In this document: piece by piece, positions 1 through 7,429 of the stretch
Layout of the letters: every line of letters begins with the position of its first letter
How positions within the stretch are numbered: the stretch's first letter is position 1
Assembly: GCA_024710535.1 (NCBI GenBank)
Contig: JANJUO010000422.1
Coordinates: forward strand, 1-7,429
Direction of reading: 5' to 3'
DNA length: 7,429 bases
Source of the DNA: a bacterium
GTDB taxonomy: Bacteria > Bacteroidota > Ignavibacteria > Kapaibacteriales > UBA2268
The notes under the pieces: generated by a model
Databases searched by the model: none
Seen by the model: the letters and a program-made list of their open reading frames with translations, nothing else
Told to the model about the DNA's origin: nothing
Position numbers and translations under genes: made by a program

Positions 1-3000
1 GAATATCGAGCACGTGGCTCAATTATGATTTGAGTATTACCATTTAATGTTCTGCCTTTTGCCTTATCGCCTGTGTATGTTCCTTGTGGCTCTTCTACGT
101 TGAAAGTGAATTGCTTGTTTACTTTATATGTAAACAAGAAACTCATTTCCAAATCATTTTTCAGATTAATTCCAAAAATCGGAAACTCAAAGCCACGCAT
201 AGTATAAGATGCTTGTGCTGTGATGTCATCAGTTTGTTGCGATGATATCGTTGAACCAGCGGCATTATTCAAAGAATATTGTTTTGTGGATGACCACTTA
301 AGTGTAGCAGTAAGAATACCGTCAAATTTCTTTTCGTCAAAATTGGCATTAAATCCAATAAGAGGTTGGAAACCATATTGTGCAGATTGTGTTTGAATTG
401 ATTTTCCATTATCGGTAATTGTTGCCTGCTCTTGATATTGAGATTGATAACCATGTTCGAAAGTCATTCTTTTTATCAAATTATCCCACCAAGGTAATTT
501 TTCTAATCCTTCCCATCTCAATGTCCAATTTACACTCGGCAAAAACTTACCAACATCGCCACCAAATAAGCTAAATGCTTCGAGTCCATCATAAAATGCT
601 TTTGATAATGCAGTTTGATATAGTGCATTTTTTTGAACTTGATTAATCTCTCCCCTATTGAATCTTTCGTCTATTCCAACTTTTTGGGCAGAATATAATC
701 TAACAACATTATCTACAGAATTATTAAATATATCCCAGCCAAAAATTGTTGGAAACGTCATAAATGTACGATTATAAGATTCAGTTCCCATAACATTTGT
801 GAAAGTTGGATTTCCTAAAGCATCGGTTACAACTGTTTGATTTCTATTATAACCAACATCGGTTTTCCATTTCAAATCCAAAGTTGCTCCAGTCCAAAGT
901 GGTCTTGATGTATTAGCTTCAAGTCCGGTTTGTTGTCTGAAATTATCTTGCAAACGGGCATTTGGTGGTCGCAATCCAATTGATGTTTCAAATTTGAAGA
1001 ATGGGAATGATGAAGATGGAGCAAAAGCAAACGAACCATGCGGATGATCCACTACACCTAATTGATATGCAAAACTTGGTCCATTTTCATATAAACTTTC
1101 TTGGAAAGTTAATCCCCTTCCCCAGAAATTATCTATACCGGTTCCACCAAAAACACCCGGATTTAATGATGAATTTGTTTGATTGAAAGAGAGATCAATT
1201 TTTTCCCAATCCATCAATGCAGATTTTACAAATTTGAAAATATTAAATCCTTCTGAAGATGAAGATGCTGTAGAATCTTTTGTAGGTCCGGGACCGCCAA
1301 ATATCTTTGGTTTCGGTGATTCCATAGTTATACCAAACCACTCTTCACCTAAAGATTTCAATCTAAATGATACATTAAATCTAATATTGTTGTTGAAATT
1401 TGCTACTTTAACAATATCTCTAATTTCAGGATCTTGCTGAAGTGGATCTGTCCAATTATATACTGTATTGAATGAGCCGGTTATATCAATAAATTTGCTG
1501 GTTCCCCAAAAATCAGGAAGAACAGGTTTGAAATTCATTGTAATTGTTTGCTGATGCAAAGTGTTTGAGCCCAAATCAATAAATTTTCCATTATTAAAGA
1601 AAATCAATCCAGCAATTTCACTGCCGGTTCGCTGTCTGCCAAATTGATCCATTTCAAAAGGAACAAGCGTGGAATTTGTAGAAACCGAATAATCAATTAT
1701 AGGACTCAGCAAACCACCTTCTGATAATTTCCAATTGAAACCAGCCTTTCTAATTGCAGTAAAATCACGCATCACAGGACTTGGATACTCCAAATATCTT
1801 GATTGCTCGGTTTGCCTTCTGCGAGTAATATTAAAATCGGTATTGAAATTCGAAGGCAGAAAATTTATTTTCCATTTACTATAAGCACCTAAAATCGGAA
1901 TACCATCCAAAAATTTCAATGGTGAAATAGAAAGCAACTCAGGAATCGTTAATCCGTATTGCAAAGTAAATCTCCAAACCCAATTGAATCTTTCATCATA
2001 AACTGGAGAACGCTCATAATCTTGAGAATACGAATAGCCCAATGTAACTTTATTTATAAGTTCTTTAATAAGAATGAAATCAGATGGCAAGCCAAGTTTC
2101 ACTCCAGTTAAAGACCACATATCCTGCACTCTTAAAGTCTGTGAGCGTTTAGTAATATTATCTCTAATCATTGCGGCTTCTGTAGGCGTTTTTCCTTCTG
2201 CGATTGCATTATTGTATGCAGTTGTTGCCGCTTCATTTAGATAAATATCATTATTAGCAACATATAAAGGATTTTCCATCGCTTCAGAGTGAGTATAAGC
2301 AATCGGTAGTTTCATTCCCGCGAAACTTTTAGGAGCAAATTTTTCCAAATTACCATCAACTGTGAAACTCCATTTAGTTGAATTAGACCTATTTCCAAAT
2401 CTCTGTTCTAATTGATGAAAATTCGGCTGAGAAGTTTCAAATGTGGCATTAATTCTACCCAAATCTGCTAATGTAATACTCAAATTACTTAAACCAGCCC
2501 AATCGGAACTCTCTTCAGGAGTAATCAATCGCAGCTCATTTACCCACATTCGTGTAGTTAATTCATTAGGAAATCTTTCGGGTGGATTATAAATACCCAA
2601 TCCGAAAAACTGCACTCTTGTTAGAATCGGATAACCTTTGATTGCAAATACAGCATCGGGATCATTTGGAACAGGAAATACTTGCCTATCTCTATTTATT
2701 GATGTATCTCTCGCTTGTTTGACTGCAGTTAATTGACTTAAATCAATTTCAATATCCTGCCAACCGCGAGTTAATGGTCTGCGATATTCATAATAATTAC
2801 CAGAATCGATACCAAAACGTATAAAGGCATACGCTTTTGGAACTGCTCCGGGAACTACTACATCAGGCATAGCTCCATCGCCATGAATGAAGAATTTTAA
2901 TTTCTTATAGAAAAATAAATCAAGTGGTCTGAAAATTCTCGTTGCCATTCTTTCATCACCATAACGCAAATTTTTCACACCGATAGAAATCGACTGCTCG

Positions 3001-6000
3001 TTCATACGAATATCTTGAGTAGGATCAGGATTATTCAATTGTCTCGGCGGCTCAACTCCCGGAGGTGAACTATAAAAATCAGGTGATTTGGAATTTTCAT
3101 ATAAATTCACAAAAGAAATAGCCAAAATGCTATCATTTGGATCAGGATTGGATTGCAAGGTACTAACTCTCTGCCATTGCGAGCCAACCAATTTCCAATC
3201 AACTATTTCACCAATAAATCGACCACCCTGAATTCTAATTCTTGCATAATTCACATTAGAAAAAAGAGGATTTCCGGTTTTTGATGTTGGTTTGCGAATT
3301 GGAATTCTATAAATAAACCAACCTGCATCTGGATTTCCACCAACAATTTGAGAATTGTTTTCAATTTCGCCTTTCCACCTTGCAGTTTGCAATTCATAAG
3401 TAAAATAACTGTTATCAAGTGAAATCACCTGACCATTATTTGAATTCAGAACTTCAGTATTTGGATATTGTCCAGACTCTGAAACTGTTGCATTACCTTC
3501 AAAATTATTATATCTATAAAAATCCAAAGAATTACGATTTCTGTCATCTTTACCAAATTCAAATTTATAATCATCCCTTGCAGGATCTGCTTCTAAATTC
3601 AATGGATAAGGATAATCTTCCTTTTCTTTTTGATTACTGATAGCATCAATACCAACATCTTCCCCTATATCAATTATTCCATTTGGTAAAGGATTTGCTT
3701 CTGTTATACCATCTTCTGTATTTGTTGATTTATTTGGTATAATATCCTCGGAAATTTGTCCTAAGTCTATATAAACTTTTGTATTTCCATCATCTCTATC
3801 AAGAATTCTCATCGTAACTTCAAGAAATTCAATATTTTCCGAATCGAAATTTGTTGTAAAGGAAGAAAGTAATCTCTGCATACCACCCCAAACTCTCGAC
3901 TTAACCGTATCTCTTTCGAAGTAAATATCGGTTGGATTAAATTGCGGATTCAATGTATCGAGATATTCCGGATTCTTGTTGTAAATACCACGAGTATCAG
4001 GGGCAAATACTAAATACATAGGATTTAGAAAATTTCTTCCTTGAATATATGATTGGTTTTCGGGATATACTTCCTGAACGGGCACTCTTGGAATAAAGAA
4101 TTGCCACCAATATAATTTACCACGATATAAATTTGCAATTTCATCATTTGCCCAAATTGTTGAATCGATATGAGCTGAAGAATGTTGCCATTGTGCCGCA
4201 TTCAATCCAAGTGAAATATTCCTTTGAGCACCATCAAAATCATCAATAAATACAACAGGCTCTCCTTTATCTGAAGCAATTTCCGAACTTCTCTTATTTG
4301 GAGTTGGCATCATCAATGCCCATTCACCTTTCAATGAAATATTGGATTGTGCTTTTGTATCATAAAAAGGTAAAGCGTCTAATGCTTTGGTTATCCATTG
4401 AGCGTCCCAATTCAAATTTCCGTCCAAACCAAACATTGTATTACTTATCGGCTCCTCACCAAGACGAACTCTGTCTATAATTGCAGATTGGTCATAGTGC
4501 ATAAACGTAAACCCGAGATATGCCTTTGCCGTTCGAGAGGTAAATAGTTCATAATCACCTCGAATTCCTGCCAGTGTTTTTGTGGCTATATTGAATATGT
4601 CCCGTTGCTCATATTCCACTTTGAGATTTGCTCCGGGCAAACTTGCTCGTGGATTTTTTATTTGTAAAGTACCTGAGTAATAATCTACAACATAATCTTG
4701 ATTCTCAATCAACGGAACCCCGTCAAGAGTAACTCTAACGCTATTTCTCGCAAGATTGAATGCTCCGAGATTGATTCTATTTGATTGTCTGCCCGAAACT
4801 TCGCCAGAAATCACAAATCTATCTCTTGCGGTATTCTGTCGAGCTACATCGTTTGTTGTATCATAAGGTGAACTGAAAATATATTCAAAAGCCAAGTCTG
4901 GATTTCCAACTTCTGGTTTTCTGAAATATTTAACAAGTGCAGAATCGAATGGTCTCGAATTTGGAAAAGTAATTGTTCCTTCAACTGCATCAAAAAATGG
5001 CGGCTTCAAATCGAACAATCCATCTGGAGGTGCGGCACCAGTTCCATTATTTACTTGGTCAACTCCAAAAATTGTTACAAGTTTATCAGGAGCACCCGGC
5101 AAAACATCCGAAGAGTCATTATTTTTATTTACATACCAAATATTGATTTTTGTTTCAGCAACATTTACATTTCTTGCATTAATATCATAAATATTTTTCA
5201 TCTGCCTGTTCCAAAGAGTTTTGAAACCGGGTTGTAAATTAGGATATGAAATCAATTTCAATACAAATGTGTCGGAAGGACCAACTTGATAGGAAAAAGT
5301 ACCATAATATCTATCATCTGTATTTGAAGTGGTTGGACCTTCGGTTCTATATGCAACTGCATAAGCTCTATCCTGTCGCATATTCCTGATAATCAAAGTT
5401 CCAAGATTATAATTAATTTTATATCTTGTTGTATCCATTCTTATGAATTGCCCACGAGCTACTTCACCTGCTTTGATATCTACAACTTTGTATTGATTTC
5501 CATATTGCTGAGTGCCGTCTAATGCAGGCAAATCTGCATGGGCAACCGCATTCCCTGAAGATTTTGCCGCTTCAACAGGATCATTAGTTGATTCGTAAAC
5601 TTCAATTTCTTTTATTCTCAAACTATCGGCACTCGGTGGAATAACAGGTGTGTTTGATTCGAAATATTTATCATAGACCGCTTGATATGCTGTATCGAGG
5701 AAGAAATTATTCTTTGCGAAGTCATAAGCACGAATTTGAAACGGCTGAGTGGTTGCTCCACCTTTTACATCAACAAATTTTGCTTGACCTCGCTTTTGAG
5801 AAAAAATTGTTTTCAAAAATAAAGGACCAAACTGAAAATCTGCACGAACTCCAAACAATGTTTCTCCACCTCTGATAAGTGTGGTAGGCAATGGTAAATC
5901 AACATTTCCCACTTCAACAAGTTTAACAATATCATCATCATAACCGGTATAACCAATTTTGAACTTATTGTCCATATCATAACTATTGCGAGTATCCCAA

Positions 6001-6806
6001 TTTGTTCCAAATCGCAGTTTATCGCCAATTCTCGCACTAACATTAAGTCTAATATCTTGATTGAAAATTGGTGAGGATTGAGTTTGTCCAAATTGCGAAA
6101 CTGTTCCTAAATTTTGGGAGTCCCATCGCCATCCAATAGTAACATTTGCTTCGCCACTAACATTAATAGCAATTTCCGGCTTTCCAAACAAACTAAAAAT
6201 CGGATTTGGAGGAACAGGTATAGAAATACCTGTCGACTGGCCAATCATACGAGCCAAATCTCCCTGTGACATTGCCTTCTTTACATCATAGGTTTTGGTT
6301 AACGAATCCCAAACCCGTTTTTTGATTTTCTTTTGTCGCGTTTTCAAGTAGGTGTCAAGTTCGGTAGTATAACTTGGGTTAAGTTCAAGCGAATCAAGAA
6401 ATTCGCTACTTTCAAAAAATGTAATTGTACTATCAATTTTTGTATTAGTTCTATAACCTATAGGATTTTTCTTGGTTAAATCATTTGCATCGAAATTAAA
6501 ATAATTTTCTCGAAAAAGTTCAGGTCTTTTTAGAAATTGGGGTGTGATATTATAATAATCTTTGTCTTGATCTATAATAATTTTTGTGGTAGAATCCAAA
6601 TCTTTAAAACTATCATCTATCGGCTGAAACATCATCAATGAATAAATTTCAGGATAAAGCAGAAGATTGGTATTAAAAAATTGCTGATTAAATAAAAAAT
6701 TATTAATCAGAATATAATCACTATAAAATGAATTCGAGCCGGCTTTAAGAGTGCTTAAACCAGAAATCACAAAAAGAGAAATAAGAAAAAACCGAATATT
6801 TTTCAT
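1..6806 (-). CDS. sprA: SprA-type T9SS outer-membrane translocon (cell surface protein SprA/Sov family), 3' end cut by window edge
   Basis: This is the giant outer-membrane barrel through which the type 9 secretion system exports folded cargo. In studied Bacteroidota it works with PorV and a plug protein and is needed for gliding and for secretion of enzymes and adhesins. The frame is open for 2268 codons from ATG 6806 to the left edge. An in-frame TAG at 6818-6816 makes this the most upstream start. Residues 1-22 look like a Sec signal peptide (MKNIRFF, a hydrophobic core, then LKA). Family-like landmarks in order are IPVPPNP at 196, GWRWDSQ at 225, GYTGYDDDIVKLVEVGNV at 285, LGAFN at 680, LGEEPISN at 782, FIDDFDG at 853, APDTRGIYN at 935, WGGMQR at 973, DLGQISEDIIP at 1014, MWVNELRL at 1420 and ADLG at 1447. 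The rest is rich in alternating polar/aromatic strands, as expected of a barrel. About 2300-2400 residues are usual for the family, so little is missing at the C-terminus. No Shine-Dalgarno sequence precedes the ATG. Identification is by remembered family motifs and is strong; the exact clade is inferred. Confidence 0.93.
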   Translation of the reverse strand, partial: MKNIRFFLISLFVISGLSTLKAGSNSFYSDYILINNFLFNQQFFNTNLLLYPEIYSLMMFQPIDDSFKDLDSTTKIIIDQDKDYYNITPQFLKRPELFRENYFNFDANDLTKKNPIGYRTNTKIDSTITFFESSEFLDSLELNPSYTTELDTYLKTRQKKIKKRVWDSLTKTYDVKKAMSQGDLARMIGQSTGISIPVPPNPIFSLFGKPEIAINVSGEANVTIGWRWDSQNLGTVSQFGQTQSSPIFNQDIRLNVSARIGDKLRFGTNWDTRNSYDMDNKFKIGYTGYDDDIVKLVEVGNVDLPLPTTLIRGGETLFGVRADFQFGPLFLKTIFSQKRGQAKFVDVKGGATTQPFQIRAYDFAKNNFFLDTAYQAVYDKYFESNTPVIPPSADSLRIKEIEVYESTNDPVEAAKSSGNAVAHADLPALDGTQQYGNQYKVVDIKAGEVARGQFIRMDTTRYKINYNLGTLIIRNMRQDRAYAVAYRTEGPTTSNTDDRYYGTFSYQVGPSDTFVLKLISYPNLQPGFKTLWNRQMKNIYDINARNVNVAETKINIWYVNKNNDSSDVLPGAPDKLVTIFGVDQVNNGTGAAPPDGLFDLKPPFFDAVEGTITFPNSRPFDSALVKYFRKPEVGNPDLAFEYIFSSPYDTTNDVARQNTARDRFVISGEVSGRQSNRINLGAFNLARNSVRVTLDGVPLIENQDYVVDYYSGTLQIKNPRASLPGANLKVEYEQRDIFNIATKTLAGIRGDYELFTSRTAKAYLGFTFMHYDQSAIIDRVRLGEEPISNTMFGLDGNLNWDAQWITKALDALPFYDTKAQSNISLKGEWALMMPTPNKRSSEIASDKGEPVVFIDDFDGAQRNISLGLNAAQWQHSSAHIDSTIWANDEIANLYRGKLYWWQFFIPRVPVQEVYPENQSYIQGRNFLNPMYLVFAPDTRGIYNKNPEYLDTLNPQFNPTDIYFERDTVKSRVWGGMQRLLSSFTTNFDSENIEFLEVTMRILDRDDGNTKVYIDLGQISEDIIPNKSTNTEDGITEANPLPNGIIDIGEDVGIDAISNQKEKEDYPYPLNLEADPARDDYKFEFGKDDRNRNSLDFYRYNNFEGNATVSESGQYPNTEVLNSNNGQVISLDNSYFTYELQTARWKGEIENNSQIVGGNPDAGWFIYRIPIRKPTSKTGNPLFSNVNYARIRIQGGRFIGEIVDWKLVGSQWQRVSTLQSNPDPNDSILAISFVNLYENSKSPDFYSSPPGVEPPRQLNNPDPTQDIRMNEQSISIGVKNLRYGDERMATRIFRPLDLFFYKKLKFFIHGDGAMPDVVVPGAVPKAYAFIRFGIDSGNYYEYRRPLTRGWQDIEIDLSQLTAVKQARDTSINRDRQVFPVPNDPDAVFAIKGYPILTRVQFFGLGIYNPPERFPNELTTRMWVNELRLITPEESSDWAGLSNLSITLADLGRINATFETSQPNFHQLEQRFGNRSNSTKWSFTVDGNLEKFAPKSFAGMKLPIAYTHSEAMENPLYVANNDIYLNEAATTAYNNAIAEGKTPTEAAMIRDNITKRSQTLRVQDMWSLTGVKLGLPSDFILIKELINKVTLGYSYSQDYERSPVYDERFNWVWRFTLQYGLTIPELLSISPLKFLDGIPILGAYSKWKINFLPSNFNTDFNITRRRQTEQSRYLEYPSPVMRDFTAIRKAGFNWKLSEGGLLSPIIDYSVSTNSTLVPFEMDQFGRQRTGSEIAGLIFFNNGKFIDLGSNTLHQQTITMNFKPVLPDFWGTSKFIDITGSFNTVYNWTDPLQQDPEIRDIVKVANFNNNIRFNVSFRLKSLGEEWFGITMESPKPKIFGGPGPTKDSTASSSSEGFNIFKFVKSALMDWEKIDLSFNQTNSSLNPGVFGGTGIDNFWGRGLTFQESLYENGPSFAYQLGVVDHPHGSFAFAPSSSFPFFKFETSIGLRPPNARLQDNFRQQTGLEANTSRPLWTGATLDLKWKTDVGYNRNQTVVTDALGNPTFTNVMGTESYNRTFMTFPTIFGWDIFNNSVDNVVRLYSAQKVGIDERFNRGEINQVQKNALYQTALSKAFYDGLEAFSLFGGDVGKFLPSVNWTLRWEGLEKLPWWDNLIKRMTFEHGYQSQYQEQATITDNGKSIQTQSAQYGFQPLIGFNANFDEKKFDGILTATLKWSSTKQYSLNNAAGSTISSQQTDDITAQASYTMRGFEFPIFGINLKNDLEMSFLFTYKVNKQFTFNVEEPQGTYTGDKAKGRTLNGNTQIIIEPRARY

Positions 6807-6826
6807 TTTGCTACGCTAAAAATTAC

Positions 6827-6883
6827 TTAAAATCCGTAAATCAACTTTATAAGATAATATCCAATAATTAATAAAAAGTACAT
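6827..6883 (-). CDS. Doubtful 18-codon hydrophobic ORF in the sprA leader
   Basis: ATG at 6883-6881 opens a frame of 18 codons ending in TAA at 6829-6827, eleven codons' length before the in-frame leader stop of sprA and 20 bases before the sprA ATG. The peptide would be MYFLLIIGYYLIKLIYGF, almost entirely hydrophobic with two lysines, as in a tiny single-pass membrane peptide or leader peptide. There is no Shine-Dalgarno sequence. AT-rich random sequence favours Phe, Leu, Ile, Tyr and Lys codons, so this composition alone is not evidence of a gene. It is recorded only because it sits downstream of the candidate promoter and would be on the same transcript as sprA. Confidence 0.12.
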   Translation of the reverse strand: MYFLLIIGYYLIKLIYGF

Positions 6884-6977
6884 CCGGCAATAACCAAATT
6901 TGACTTATTTTTAATTAAATCTGTAGCAATAAATTCGATATTTTCCTCTTTTTAAAAAATTGTGACAACTACCAACA

Positions 6978-6985
6978 CAAATATA
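6978..6985 (-). promoter_or_regulatory. Candidate Bacteroidota-type -7 element (TATATTTG) for sprA
   Basis: On the minus strand the sequence TATATTTG matches the TAnnTTTG -7 consensus of the primary sigma factor in Bacteroidota. It would start transcription near 6970 and leave a leader of roughly 165 bases before the sprA ATG. The partner -33 TTG is not found at the usual 17-23 base spacing. The best candidate there is TTC at 7010-7008, and a TTGACT at 6998-6993 is too close. In such AT-rich sequence an eight-base match with two free positions can occur by chance, so this is a weak call. Confidence 0.3.
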
Positions 6986-7055
6986 ACGAAATAGTCAATA
7001 ATATAGTGAATAGAATATGTATTTTTTTTAATTTACAATAAAATAAAAGAGAAAA

Positions 7056-7429
7056 TTAGTCATTTTCATTCATTACTTTTGCGATTGGCAATGAAAATTT
7101 GAATGTACTACCTTTGCCAAGCTCACTCTCTACCCAAATTTTTCCGCCGTTCAAAACAACAAACTCCTTGCAAAGAATTAATCCTAATCCTGTGCCTTTT
7201 TCTTGAGAAGTACCAAGTGTGGTCATATTTACATCAATTCTAAATAATTTTCCAATAGTATCTTGACTCATTCCCAAACCGGTATCAATCACAGAAACCA
7301 CATATATATCATTTTCTTTTACGCAATCCACAGTTATAGTGCCATTTTCGCTTGTAAATTTGATAGCATTCGAAATCAAATTTCTAAGTACTGTAATAAT
7401 TAAATTTGGGTCAATAAAAGCATTATAAT
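7056..7429 (-). CDS. Sensor histidine kinase, C-terminal ATP-binding (HATPase_c) domain only, 5' end outside window
   Basis: This is the last 123 codons of a two-component sensor kinase, ending in TAA at 7058-7056. Numbering from the first complete codon (7427-7425), the N box is NLISNAIKF with N16 and N20, the G1 box is DTGLGM at 48-53, the F box is centred on LF at 61-62, and the G2 box is GTGLGL at 78-83. A closing segment GKGSTFKFSLP follows. These form the ATP-binding Bergerat fold that phosphorylates a conserved histidine. That histidine, the dimerisation domain and any sensor or membrane segments lie beyond the right edge, so the signal sensed cannot be told. Only a short tail (IAKVMNEND) follows the kinase domain, so there is no fused C-terminal receiver domain. 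The TTG at 7379 in this frame is internal to the N box and is not a real start, because the frame stays open and domain-like upstream of it. The gene reads towards sprA on the same strand, 249 bases away, too far to assume an operon. Confidence 0.93.
   Translation of the reverse strand, partial: YNAFIDPNLIITVLRNLISNAIKFTSENGTITVDCVKENDIYVVSVIDTGLGMSQDTIGKLFRIDVNMTTLGTSQEKGTGLGLILCKEFVVLNGGKIWVESELGKGSTFKFSLPIAKVMNEND

Larger units (their letters stand above)
6807..7055. other. AT-rich intergenic leader between kinase gene and sprA
   Basis: This 249-base gap holds no convincing gene on either strand. It is clearly more AT-rich than the coding sequence on both sides, with A and T runs (for example at 7021-7030 and 6952-6960). 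It must contain the 3' untranslated end of the kinase transcript and, unless sprA is transcribed by read-through, the sprA promoter. A TAnnTTTG-like element and an 18-codon hydrophobic ORF inside it are listed separately. The bases directly before the sprA ATG read TAGCGTAGCAAA on the coding strand and have no AGGAGG-like match. This fits the weak use of Shine-Dalgarno sites in Bacteroidota-type genomes. No strong GC-rich terminator hairpin was seen. Confidence 0.8.

Noticed and set aside
269..454. Minus-strand 61-codon ORF
   Set aside because: It is out of frame with sprA by one base and lies inside its C-terminal barrel region. No motif supports it.
1001..5875. Several plus-strand ORFs of 60-85 codons (1001-1186, 1183-1440, 3419-3640, 4298-4480, 5055-5237, 5648-5875)
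   Set aside because: All are antisense to the continuous sprA frame, have no recognisable domain, and are of the length expected by chance opposite a long gene.
5813..6091. Minus-strand 92-codon ORF
   Set aside because: It lies wholly inside sprA, one frame off. The sprA frame here carries strong family motifs, so this is a shadow.
6947..6960. Short A/T palindrome (TTTTTAAAAA-like) in the intergenic gap
   Set aside because: Self-complementary A/T runs are expected by chance in sequence this AT-rich, and nothing nearby suggests an operator.
6993..6998. TTGACT on the minus strand as a sigma-70 -35 box
   Set aside because: There is no TATAAT-like sequence 16-18 bases downstream, and it is too close to TATATTTG to be its -33 partner.
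7021..7055. Possible terminator after the kinase gene
   Set aside because: Only weak pairing between A and T runs is possible. There is no GC-containing stem, so a rho-independent terminator cannot be supported.
7377..7379. TTG as the start of a 107-residue stand-alone ATPase protein
   Set aside because: The frame stays open upstream to the window edge and codes for the beginning of the kinase N box there, so the true start is outside the window.

Overview
The window looks like chromosomal DNA from an AT-rich bacterium of the Bacteroidota/Chlorobi/Ignavibacteriota side of the FCB group. The evidence is an almost complete SprA-type giant outer-membrane protein, which is the translocon of the type 9 secretion system (T9SS) and is restricted to this group. 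Supporting signs are codon use rich in AAT, ATT and AGA, no Shine-Dalgarno sequence before the one visible start, and a TAnnTTTG-like promoter element in the only intergenic gap. From remembered family patterns, the protein reads more like SprA of the Ignavibacteria/Kapabacteria type than of the Flavobacterium type. That placement is an inference, because no search could be run.

Layout, all on the minus strand. Positions 7429-7056 hold the 3' end of a sensor histidine kinase gene, consisting of the ATP-binding domain and the stop codon; its 5' part lies beyond the right edge. Positions 7055-6807 are a very AT-rich gap of 249 bases with one candidate promoter element and one doubtful 18-codon ORF. 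Positions 6806-1 are one uninterrupted reading frame of 2268 codons with no internal stop. It starts with a signal peptide, carries the SprA core motifs in order, and runs off the left edge before its stop codon. I estimate that only a few dozen C-terminal residues are missing.

Because its stop codon lies outside the window, a simple start-to-stop ORF search misses sprA and shows only short shadow ORFs within it. No RNA gene, mobile element, CRISPR array, phage feature or long repeat was seen. The main content is therefore a recognisable secretion machine gene, not a new defence or mobile system. The points worth a second look are inside the SprA protein (a divergent N-terminal extension and an acidic, possibly metal-binding insert) and in its leader region.
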